Assembly: GCA_030640565.1 (NCBI GenBank)
Contig: DAOWJD010000001.1
Span: 1 to 10,716 of the forward strand
From: Nanobdellota archaeon
Lineage (GTDB): Archaea; Nanobdellota; Nanobdellia; Pacearchaeales; GW2011-AR1
DNA length: 10,716 nucleotides
Reading direction: 5' to 3'
Shown: positions 6,627 through 10,716 of the stretch, piece after piece
Layout: the number at the start of each line of letters is the position of its first letter
Position numbering within the stretch: position 1 is the stretch's first letter
The notes under the pieces: model-generated
Seen by the model: the letters and a program-made list of their open reading frames with translations, nothing else
Told to the model about the DNA's origin: nothing
Databases searched by the model: none
Position numbers and translations under genes: made by a program

Positions 6627-6950
6627 TTATTCAAGATATTCCCTCCCATTATTGAATCTAATACTTTCTACATGAAAAAGAAAATTTTGATTTAACCATA
6701 AAAAGCTTTCATAATTGTCTTCTGTAGTTACAGAGGGGAAAGAACCATCAGCAGGGTAATGAGTAATTATTTTTCCTTTTATTTTACTTAATCTTAATTC
6801 CATGTCTAATCTATATGATTTTATTGCCCCTATTACATTAAATCCCATAATACAATCTATATCTTTTTCTTCTAACTTTTTTATTAATTCTCTACAATTT
6901 AGCCTATTATTCTTTAATATTAAACTTAACTTTAACTTTTTACTTTTCAT
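6627..6950 (-). CDS. Protein of unknown function (107 aa) inserted between L18 and S5
   Basis: I do not recognise this family. It is a small soluble protein with a basic start (MKSKKLKLSLILKNNRLNCR, 1-20), then LIKKLEEKDIDCIMGFN and SYRLDMELRLSKIKGKIITH, and a more conserved-looking C-terminal half. That half contains HYPADGSFPSVTTEDNYESF (64-83), a WLNQNFLFHVESIRF block and an acidic end. The alternating pattern suggests a compact alpha/beta domain, with Asp, His and Tyr residues clustered around HYPADG. Nothing resembles ribosomal tails or transposon remnants. Its start lies inside the last codons of L18 (11-nt overlap), so translation is coupled to L18, while the gap to S5 is 24 nt. It is absent from the usual archaeal L18-S5 junction. 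A lineage-specific ribosome-associated or regulatory role is possible from position alone. Confidence 0.75.
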   Translation of the reverse strand: MKSKKLKLSLILKNNRLNCRELIKKLEEKDIDCIMGFNVIGAIKSYRLDMELRLSKIKGKIITHYPADGSFPSVTTEDNYESFLWLNQNFLFHVESIRFNNGREYLE

Positions 6951-7437
6951 TTTCTATCTTTGATTTAATTTCTTCAAATATTTTTGAGAAATCTTTCTTA
7001 AGATGCTTCCCTTTTATTCTGTCTTCGTTTGGAAAAAATTCTTCTTTACATGTAACTTCAATTCCAGAATCTTTTAATCCTTTCAAAAAAGCGAAGACTT
7101 TGTTTTTATGTAAAACTCTAATCATTCCAAAATCAAGAACAGGTTTTCCAAGCTTTTTCCCAAGAATTTTTTTCCCAATTAATAATCCTGTAAGATAAGA
7201 AGCAGGAGTTGATTTAAGACTTCCTTCAAACTCTTTTGGCCATCCATATTTGATAAGAATTTTTGAAGTTATTCCTACTTGAACTTTATCCTGGGCCTCT
7301 TTGCTTTCAACATATTGAGCCAGAATGTATTTATTTGTTTTTTTAAATACAACTCTTGGAGAGCCACTTTTAAGTAGCTTGATTCTTTTCAGATAATCTG
7401 TTTTGTGTTCTTTTCGTCTTCTTTTCAATGTTTTCAT
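6940..7437 (-). CDS. rpl18: Large-subunit ribosomal protein uL18 (L18, binds 5S rRNA)
   Basis: 165 aa, in the archaeal range but at the shorter end. Archaeal/eukaryotic L5e-type features are RRRKEHKTDYLKRIKLLKSG (6-25), PRVVFKKTNKYILAQYVES (27-45), the GWPKEFEGSLKSTPASYLTG block (65-84) and GKKILGKKLGKPVLDFGMIR (88-107). Later come VFAFLKGLKDSGIEVTC and the C-terminal ED-R-I-KGKHL motif. uL18 binds 5S rRNA together with uL5, whose gene heads the visible part of the operon. The start ATG overlaps the L19e stop as ATGA (7434-7437). The C-terminal codons host the start of the next, unknown gene. Confidence 0.96.
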   Translation of the reverse strand: MKTLKRRRKEHKTDYLKRIKLLKSGSPRVVFKKTNKYILAQYVESKEAQDKVQVGITSKILIKYGWPKEFEGSLKSTPASYLTGLLIGKKILGKKLGKPVLDFGMIRVLHKNKVFAFLKGLKDSGIEVTCKEEFFPNEDRIKGKHLKKDFSKIFEEIKSKIENEK

Positions 7438-7841
7438 TTTCTTAATCCTCCTATGTATTCTCTAAGATGCGCTTTACTTCTAAATGCTTTGTTCCTTATT
7501 TTTTTCCTTATGTCACTAACTTCTTCTTTTGATATTTTTTCCTGGTTTTTCATTTCAGAGGTATATTTTCTCAGTTTCCTTGTGAGAATCATGTAGTCTT
7601 TTTTCCTAGTTTTTACTTTTTTTCTTATGTTTCCTGTACTTCTCCTTCTTTTTTTCTTTATGACTTTCTTCCTTCCTTTTTTTTCTTTTATAATTATTGC
7701 TTTGTCTCGCTTTAAATCTCTCATATCTTGTTTTGTAATTGCTTCTTTAATGTCTTTTATTCTAGATTCTACAAAAACTATTCTGTCTTCTCCAACATTA
7801 AAAGTTCTTTTCGCAAGTTCTTTCTTTTTACTTAAATTCAT
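7434..7841 (-). CDS. rpl19e: Large-subunit ribosomal protein eL19 (L19e)
   Basis: 135 aa, a protein found in archaea and eukaryotes but not bacteria. The body starts MNLSKKKELAKRTFNVGEDR and contains ESRIKDIKEAITKQDMRDL. The long basic helix follows (KKRRRSTGNIRKKVKTRKKD, about 63-82), then a C-terminal helical domain ending RSKAHLREYIGGLRK. In eukaryotes L19e forms an intersubunit bridge; the archaeal form lacks the long eukaryotic tail, as here. The start overlaps the L32e stop as ATGA (7838-7841), and the stop overlaps the L18 start in the same way. The AT-rich coding bias is strongest here, with mostly AAA/AGA codons in the basic helix. Confidence 0.96.
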   Translation of the reverse strand: MNLSKKKELAKRTFNVGEDRIVFVESRIKDIKEAITKQDMRDLKRDKAIIIKEKKGRKKVIKKKRRRSTGNIRKKVKTRKKDYMILTRKLRKYTSEMKNQEKISKEEVSDIRKKIRNKAFRSKAHLREYIGGLRK

Positions 7842-8236
7842 TTGCCTTTTTTCTCCTTCCCTGTTTTTTTCTGTTCTACTTCTTTTTTCTTTTCAGATTT
7901 CTTCAGGAATTTTTTAATATTAATATTTTGAACAGGAACCTTCATTTCAATAGCTTTTTTTGCTAGTTCTATCTTTTTCTTTTTCCCAATATTCCCTATG
8001 ATGATTATGTCATTTTTTTCTATTTTTTTCATATCTTCGATGTTTCTGACTACTTTAATGCTCTTTCTTTCAGACTTCTTTTTCTTATATCCCACACTAA
8101 CAACTATTGGATATCCTTTTCTTCTTTCCCTCATTTTGTTGTCTCTTCCTTTTGGTCTCCTCCAAACTTGTTTTTTCTTTCTTCCTTTTCCTAATTTGCT
8201 ATGCCTATGCCAAATTCTTCTCAAAAATTTTGCCAT
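7838..8236 (-). CDS. rpl32e: Large-subunit ribosomal protein eL32 (L32e)
   Basis: 132 aa, another archaeal/eukaryotic-only ribosomal protein. The conserved N-terminal part reads FLRRIWHRHSKLGKGRKKKQ (4-23), then VWRRPKGRDNKMRERRKGYP (24-43) and VSVGYKKKKS (47-56). The globular region contains VVRNIEDMKKIEKNDIIIIG and KKKIELAKKAIEMKVPVQNI. The last 25 or so residues are a low-complexity Lys/Glu tail. The protein binds 23S rRNA in the 50S subunit. Its ATG shares the last A of the L6 stop codon (TAATG), and its stop overlaps the L19e start (ATGA). Confidence 0.95.
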   Translation of the reverse strand: MAKFLRRIWHRHSKLGKGRKKKQVWRRPKGRDNKMRERRKGYPIVVSVGYKKKKSERKSIKVVRNIEDMKKIEKNDIIIIGNIGKKKKIELAKKAIEMKVPVQNINIKKFLKKSEKKKEVEQKKTGKEKKGK

Positions 8237-8778
8237 TATATTTCCTTCCCTGCTTTATTTATTATGAAAATTCCGTCTTGAAAAATTCTTTTATCTTTTT
8301 TCCTTATTTTTGTTGCAATTTCAAAGTTCGCAGCAACCTGACCTGCAAACTCTTTGCTGACAGAGCTCACTTTTATTATGTCTTTATCAATTTCAACTTC
8401 AACATCTTCAAGAATTTTCATTTTTCTTGGTATTTTTTCTCCAAGGAAATTCTTAATTATGACTTCCTTGTCTTTTATTTCTATAGTAATAGGAAAATGA
8501 CTAAAACAAATTTTAAGTTGATATTCAAACTTTTCCTGTACACCTTTAATCATATTTTTTATATGTGAGGCAATTGTATTCATAAGTTTCTTTTCTTTTT
8601 TTGTTGCTTTTTTATTCCCGATGATTATCTTATTCCCTTCTTGCTTAAAATCCAGATTACTTATGCTAAATTTTTTCTTATTTACTCCTTCAGATCCACT
8701 AACTTTTAATGTATCTCCATCTATTTCTGCCTCGACACCTTCAGGAGTTTCTATTTCTTGGTAAAGTTCTTTTTTCAT
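8236..8778 (-). CDS. rpl6: Large-subunit ribosomal protein uL6 (L6)
   Basis: 180 aa, the usual length for archaeal L6. Two repeated beta-sandwich domains are recognisable. The first runs from PEGVEAEIDGDTLKVSGSEG (12-31) through TIASHIKNMIKGVQEKFEYQ (67-86). The second contains HFPITIEIKDKEVIIKNFLG (93-112), EKIPRKMKILEDVEVEIDKD (113-132), AGQVAANFEIATKIRKKDKR and the C-terminal FQDGIFIINKAG. uL6 lies near the sarcin-ricin/GTPase region of the 50S subunit. A single A separates its ATG from the stop of the upstream winged-helix gene (TAA-A-ATG, 8776-8782). Its TAA overlaps the L32e start. Confidence 0.97.
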   Translation of the reverse strand: MKKELYQEIETPEGVEAEIDGDTLKVSGSEGVNKKKFSISNLDFKQEGNKIIIGNKKATKKEKKLMNTIASHIKNMIKGVQEKFEYQLKICFSHFPITIEIKDKEVIIKNFLGEKIPRKMKILEDVEVEIDKDIIKVSSVSKEFAGQVAANFEIATKIRKKDKRIFQDGIFIINKAGKEI

Positions 8779-8779
8779 T

Positions 8780-9034
8780 TTATGATGTTTTTGTTTCTTT
8801 TATTTTGTAATAACGATAATGCCAATGTTTTCTTCTAGTATTTTCATTAACTTCCCCCCCTCTTGCGTATCTTATTAATTTCCCGTCATCAACCATTCCT
8901 TTAAGATTTCTTGCTACAGTATCAAGAGTCACACTATGTCCAACTAATCCTAATTTAATTCTTATACTATAAACTTCTAAACCCGATTCTCCTCCTAATA
9001 TTTCCATTATCAAATTTTTAGTTTTATCCGCCAT
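8780..9034 (-). CDS. Small winged-helix (wHTH) protein inserted between S8 and L6
   Basis: 84 aa. It reads as a minimal winged helix: helix 1 at about 4-14 (KTKNLIMEILG), helix 2 at 20-28 (EVYSIRIKL), a recognition-type helix at 36-50 (TLDTVARNLKGMVDD) and a wing at about 51-79. The wing contains the basic/aromatic GKLIRYARGG, TRRKHWHYRYYKI segment. The pattern 'TLDTVARNL...GKLIRYARGG' resembles archaeal ArsR/MarR-like or PhoU-type small wHTH proteins, but I cannot name the family. It has no ribosomal protein features and is not part of the standard archaeal S8-L6 junction. Both junctions have the same one-base TAA-A-ATG spacing (9032-9038 and 8776-8782), so it is fully integrated into the operon. 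It might bind DNA to regulate the operon or bind RNA; nothing in the sequence decides this. Confidence 0.75.
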   Translation of the reverse strand: MADKTKNLIMEILGGESGLEVYSIRIKLGLVGHSVTLDTVARNLKGMVDDGKLIRYARGGEVNENTRRKHWHYRYYKIKETKTS

Positions 9035-9035
9035 T

Positions 9036-9416
9036 TTAATAAAAATAAGCTAATAAGCTACCTCCAAGCCCTTCTTCAAAAGCTTCTTCATGAGTCATTA
9101 AACCCTTACTAGTGGATATGATAAGTGCACCCATATCTCTTGCTGGCAAATACCTTCTTTTATATTTTTCAATTTGATCTTTTTTTACTGTAAACCTTGG
9201 TTTTATCGCGCCACATTCCATAAAATTCCCAAGAGTTATTTCCACAGATTTGTCTTTAAGACTAATTTTATACTTTTTTATAACTTCATATTGTTTCATT
9301 ATTTTTAAAATTTCAATTAAAAGTTTTGAAGTTCTATTTACTTTTACAATTTCTTTTCTAGCTTTTTTAGCATTTCTCATCATATTTAGTGCATCTGCAA
9401 TAATATCTTGTGACAT
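9036..9416 (-). CDS. rps8: Small-subunit ribosomal protein uS8 (S8)
   Basis: 126 aa from the chosen start. The N-terminal domain begins MSQDIIADALNMMRNAKKAR, matching the archaeal 'DPLADAL..I.NA' start. The C-terminal rRNA-binding part contains KPRFTVKKDQIEKYKRRYLP, ARDMGALIISTSKGLMTHEE and the ending GGSLLAYFY. uS8 binds the central domain of 16S rRNA and in bacteria also controls spc operon translation. An earlier in-frame ATG (9450-9452) would add 12 residues inside S14. I reject it because the ATG at 9414-9416 gives the normal S8 N-terminus and the same TAA-A-ATG junction seen at neighbouring genes. The stop is one base before the winged-helix gene. Confidence 0.96.
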   Translation of the reverse strand: MSQDIIADALNMMRNAKKARKEIVKVNRTSKLLIEILKIMKQYEVIKKYKISLKDKSVEITLGNFMECGAIKPRFTVKKDQIEKYKRRYLPARDMGALIISTSKGLMTHEEAFEEGLGGSLLAYFY

Positions 9417-9417
9417 T

Positions 9418-9648
9418 TTAACTATATTTTTTAAAGCCGATTTCTTCAGCAATTTCTCTGAAACACTGTCGGCATAAATTTAATTCATATGATTTAATAT
9501 GGGCTCCAAATCTTCCACACCTTTCACATTTCCTTTTTGCTATTCCTATTGTTCTTTCTTTTGGTTTATTGTGCTTCAAGAACTTCTGCATCTTTACAGG
9601 TTTATTCTTCAGTTGTTTTAAGATTTTTTTCCAATCGCTTGCTGTCAT
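9418..9648 (-). CDS. rps14: Small-subunit ribosomal protein uS14 (S14, zinc-binding) with short N-terminal extension
   Basis: 76 aa; archaeal S14 is typically about 50-57 aa. The zinc-ribbon core is clear: Cys41-x2-Cys44 (KRKCERCGRFGAHI) and Cys59-x2-Cys62 (LNLCRQCFREIAEEIGF), ending in the near-universal FKKYS. The first 20 or so residues (MTASDWKKILKQLKNKPVK) are extra. An internal Met at position 20 would give a normal-sized protein. However, the ATG at 9646-9648 follows the L5 stop by one base, the same TAA-A-ATG junction used by the next three genes, so I keep the longer form. uS14 sits in the head of the 30S subunit. Confidence 0.94.
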   Translation of the reverse strand: MTASDWKKILKQLKNKPVKMQKFLKHNKPKERTIGIAKRKCERCGRFGAHIKSYELNLCRQCFREIAEEIGFKKYS

Positions 9649-9649
9649 T

Positions 9650-10165
9650 TTAAATAAATTTTGTTTTAAACTTTTCCTCCATTAATTTGATTATTTCTTC
9701 GCTAGTAACTGCTTGTTTCTTTGGGATTTTTCCTCTTTTTATTTTTTTCAATTTAACTCTCTTGCCAGCTCTTTTGAATGTAACTGTAACATCCAATCCT
9801 CTAATCCCAATATCTCTTTGGTATTCTGTTCCAGGAATTTCAATATATTCTTTTACTCCAAACGAGAAATTATTCTCACTTATTTGGCTTTTTTTAAGAG
9901 TATTATCTAATGTCGAGAGCATTTTTTTTAGAATTTCAATATGATTTTTCCTTATTGTAACAACAGCCCCCACTTCAAGTTTTGGTCTTACCCCAAGAGA
10001 AGGAATCCTTTTTCTTGATATCATTTTTGCAGGAGTTCTTCCTGTTAAAAGTTTTAAAAGCTTGAACCCTTTTTCAAGCTCTTCTCCTGTTCCTCCAATA
10101 CTTAACACAATTTTATCTATTTTTATTTCTCTCATAGGGTTTATTTTTTTCGATTCTTTATCCAT
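9650..10165 (-). CDS. rpl5: Large-subunit ribosomal protein uL5 (L5, binds 5S rRNA)
   Basis: 171 aa, normal for archaeal L5. Landmarks are NPMREIKIDKIVLSIGGTGE (9-28), LLTGRTPAKMISRKRIPSLG (39-58), VRPKLEVGAVVTIRK (59-73), FGVKEYIEIPGTEYQRDIGI (102-121) and RGLDVTVTFKRAGKRVKLKK (122-141). uL5 contacts 5S rRNA and P-site tRNA. The chosen ATG (10163-10165) shares its A with an upstream in-frame stop TAA (10165-10167). This TAATG overlap is what an S4e-L5 junction would show in an intact operon. Instead of S4e, the next sequence is the left end of an insertion sequence, so L5 and all genes downstream may now depend on a promoter in that element. A later ATG (Met11) is possible but less likely. 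Confidence 0.96.
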   Translation of the reverse strand: MDKESKKINPMREIKIDKIVLSIGGTGEELEKGFKLLKLLTGRTPAKMISRKRIPSLGVRPKLEVGAVVTIRKNHIEILKKMLSTLDNTLKKSQISENNFSFGVKEYIEIPGTEYQRDIGIRGLDVTVTFKRAGKRVKLKKIKRGKIPKKQAVTSEEIIKLMEEKFKTKFI

Positions 10166-10172
10166 TACATCT

Positions 10173-10217
10173 GCGGCAAGGATACCTCGGCTTTTAAACC
10201 GAGCGAGGAATTGCCGC
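10173..10217. repeat. Left-end hairpin of the insertion sequence
   Basis: The outer arms are GCGGCAA (10173-10179) and TTGCCGC (10211-10217), perfectly complementary. The inner arms are CTCGG (10186-10190) and CCGAG (10199-10203), with loop CTTTTAAA. Unpaired bases between the two stems are typical of IS200/IS605 terminal hairpins. On the minus strand the loop reads TTTAAAAG, a TATA-like box for L5. Confidence 0.65.
10191..10198 (-). promoter_or_regulatory. Possible outward promoter in the IS end driving L5 and the operon
   Basis: The minus strand reads GGTTTAAAAGCC, with core TTTAAAAG at 10198-10191 (centre 10194.5). This matches the TTTAAAA core of the boxes upstream of the SpoIIM-like and DUF106 genes. 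A start 25-26 nt downstream falls at about 10169, four bases before the L5 ATG. This is inference from position and motif only. Confidence 0.4.
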
Positions 10218-10222
10218 CTTCC

Positions 10223-10230
10223 TTATAAAA
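10223..10230 (+). promoter_or_regulatory. TATA box of tnpA
   Basis: The sequence TTATAAAA, within CCTTATAAAATTTAA, is a good archaeal TATA match. A start about 25.5 nt downstream falls at 10252, exactly the first base of the AGGCCT stem. The mRNA would then carry a leader of about 65 nt containing two stem-loops. Confidence 0.5.
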
Positions 10231-10251
10231 TTTAATTTCTTGAATAGGAGA

Positions 10252-10270
10252 AGGCCTGGATTCTAGGCCT
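10252..10270 (+). repeat. Stem-loop AGGCCT / AGGCCT in the tnpA leader
   Basis: The arms AGGCCT (10252-10257) and AGGCCT (10265-10270) flank the 7-nt loop GGATTCT. The stem can be lengthened by G-C pairs at 10247-10250 with 10271-10273 if two A bases are bulged. It lies at the predicted 5' end of the transcript. Confidence 0.5.
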
Positions 10271-10283
10271 CCCGAATTAAAAC

Positions 10284-10305
10284 GAATATAGTGTGAACTA
10301 TGTTC
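10284..10305 (+). promoter_or_regulatory. Stem-loop with GNRA-type loop directly before the tnpA Shine-Dalgarno
   Basis: GAATATAGT (10284-10292) pairs with ACTATGTTC (10297-10305), nine base pairs including one G-U, around the tetraloop GTGA. The Shine-Dalgarno GGAG (10307-10310) follows one base after the stem, and the ATG is at 10318. Its position suggests control of transposase translation, as known for the leader of bacterial IS200. Confidence 0.5.
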
Positions 10306-10317
10306 TGGAGATGAAAA

Positions 10318-10716
10318 ATGGATTTGAAAAGTACTAAACATGCCTTCGGGCAGAACGCTTTCCACTTTGTATGGAAATGCAAATATGCTATGGACCCGAT
10401 GAAGTTCTACGGAGTTAGGATGGATTGTGAATTCTTCATCAGACAAGTTGCTTACAGAAAAGGGTTTAAGATTTATGAGCTCCAAGTCGCTGTTGACCAT
10501 ATCCACCTCTTTGTTGAGATGCCAATCACGATGAGTGTTAGCAAAGCTCTTCAATTGTTCAAAGGATACAGCTCCTTTAAGCTTTTGAAAAAACATCCCT
10601 GGCTTAGAAACTATTTTAGAAAAGGAAACTTCTGGAGTCCTGGAAAGTTCTTCCGTAGCGTCGGGAATACAACCACTGAAGCTGTTGCTCACTACATCAC
10701 TTCTTCTCAACCTTGG
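10318..10716 (+). CDS. tnpA: IS200/IS605-type TnpA transposase (HUH, Y1), 3' end cut by window edge
   Basis: 133 codons are open to the right edge. The protein starts MDLKSTKHAFGQNAFHFVWK, the usual 'KST.H....YH.VW..KY' opening of these transposases. The HUH metal-binding motif is VDHIHLFVE (His61, His63). LFKGYSSFKLLKKHPWLRNY (80-99) is the typical '..KG.SS..L....P.L' block, followed by FWSPGKFFRSVG. The catalytic tyrosine is Tyr126 in AVAHYITSSQ, close to Tyr127 of IS608 TnpA. All catalytic residues are present, so it looks functional and nearly complete. The enzyme moves single-stranded DNA by cutting and joining at hairpin ends. GGAG at 10307-10310 gives 7-nt spacing to the ATG. The coding sequence is richer in GC than the ribosomal genes, fitting recent acquisition. 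The long open frame on the opposite strand here is its antisense shadow. Confidence 0.9.
   Translation, partial: MDLKSTKHAFGQNAFHFVWKCKYAMDPMKFYGVRMDCEFFIRQVAYRKGFKIYELQVAVDHIHLFVEMPITMSVSKALQLFKGYSSFKLLKKHPWLRNYFRKGNFWSPGKFFRSVGNTTTEAVAHYITSSQPW

Larger units (their letters stand above)
10169..10716 (+). mobile_element. IS200/IS605-family insertion sequence, left part (right end outside window)
   Basis: The element is recognised from its Y1 transposase gene (10318 to the edge) and from stem-loops in the 150 nt before it. IS200/IS605 elements have no inverted terminal repeats. They use subterminal hairpins and insert just 3' of a short target; IS608 uses TTAC. Here TTAC occupies 10165-10168, directly before a strong hairpin starting at 10173, so 10169 is my proposed left boundary. 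GC content is visibly higher than in the flanking ribosomal genes. The element points away from the operon and lies where S4e/L24 would be expected. Whether a tnpB follows cannot be seen. Confidence 0.75.

Noticed and set aside
6599..6649. A 16-codon frame (MGGNILNNKMKGIAKK) overlapping the S5 start as ATGA
   Set aside because: It is too short and overlaps the end of the 107-aa gene in another frame. The ATGA overlap is probably chance in AT-rich DNA, though a coupling leader cannot be excluded.
8107..8568. Long plus-strand open frames across L32e/L6 and similar ones at 5363-5743, 6110-6376 and 7627-7917
   Set aside because: They are Phe/Ser/Leu-rich shadows caused by Lys/Glu-rich genes on the other strand. 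They lack starts with ribosome binding sites or family features.
9417..9452. Upstream ATG extending S8 by 12 residues
   Set aside because: It lies within S14 and adds residues not seen in S8. The ATG at 9414-9416 gives the normal start and the common junction spacing.
970..10165. tRNA genes, rRNA, riboswitches or CRISPR repeats
   Set aside because: No cloverleaf, regularly spaced repeat or conserved RNA core was recognised; nearly all of the window is coding. This was by eye, so a covariance-model scan would be decisive.
10165..10710. A 181-codon open frame on the minus strand, ending at the L5 start
   Set aside because: It is antisense to the clear TnpA transposase and shows no family features. 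Its stop is the TAA of the TAATG junction by position, but the frame itself is not convincing coding sequence.

Overview
This window looks like a piece of an AT-rich archaeal chromosome. The ribosomal proteins are of archaeal type (L32e and L19e, which bacteria lack; C4-zinc S14; S5 with the archaeal/eukaryotic Cys-rich loop). SecY, an EMC3-like DUF106 insertase and prefoldin alpha fit too. Dense gene packing, leaderless promoters and several unknown small genes suggest a DPANN-type archaeon (Pacearchaeota/Woesearchaeota-like). That lineage is an inference from gene style, not a phylogenetic result.

Left part (1-2795). A divergent pair opens the window: a SpoIIM-like membrane protein running off the left edge (minus) and an eIF2B-alpha/ribose-1,5-bisphosphate isomerase family protein (plus). 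They share one central TATA box that sits the same distance from both start codons. The isomerase-family gene meets, stop to stop with no base between, a two-gene minus-strand unit: DUF106/EMC3-like insertase, then prefoldin alpha. A plus-strand gene of unknown function (2061-2720) then separates this unit from secY.

Middle (2796-10165). This is a tightly coupled minus-strand spc-type operon in the order L5, S14, S8, [winged-helix protein], L6, L32e, L19e, L18, [107-aa unknown], S5, L30, [MBLAC1-like metallo-beta-lactamase], L15, SecY. The ribosomal order is the usual archaeal one, but three extra genes (in brackets) are inserted without breaking translational coupling. Most junctions are ATGA or TAATG overlaps or a one-base TAA-A-ATG spacing. 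S5 has a long Lys/Glu-rich N-terminal extension and S14 a short one.

Right edge (10169-10716). An IS200/IS605-type insertion sequence lies opposite to the operon. Its TnpA (HUH, Y1 tyrosine) runs off the right edge. Its left end abuts the L5 start codon, directly after a TTAC tetranucleotide, so it sits where S4e/L24/L14 would normally be. A loop in its terminal hairpin reads, on the minus strand, as the same TATA-like box used elsewhere in the window. The element may therefore supply the promoter for the downstream part of the ribosomal operon. The tnpA leader also contains a stem-loop with a GTGA (GNRA-type) loop right before its Shine-Dalgarno sequence.

No tRNA, rRNA or CRISPR array was seen, and no intergenic stretch exceeds about 300 bases.
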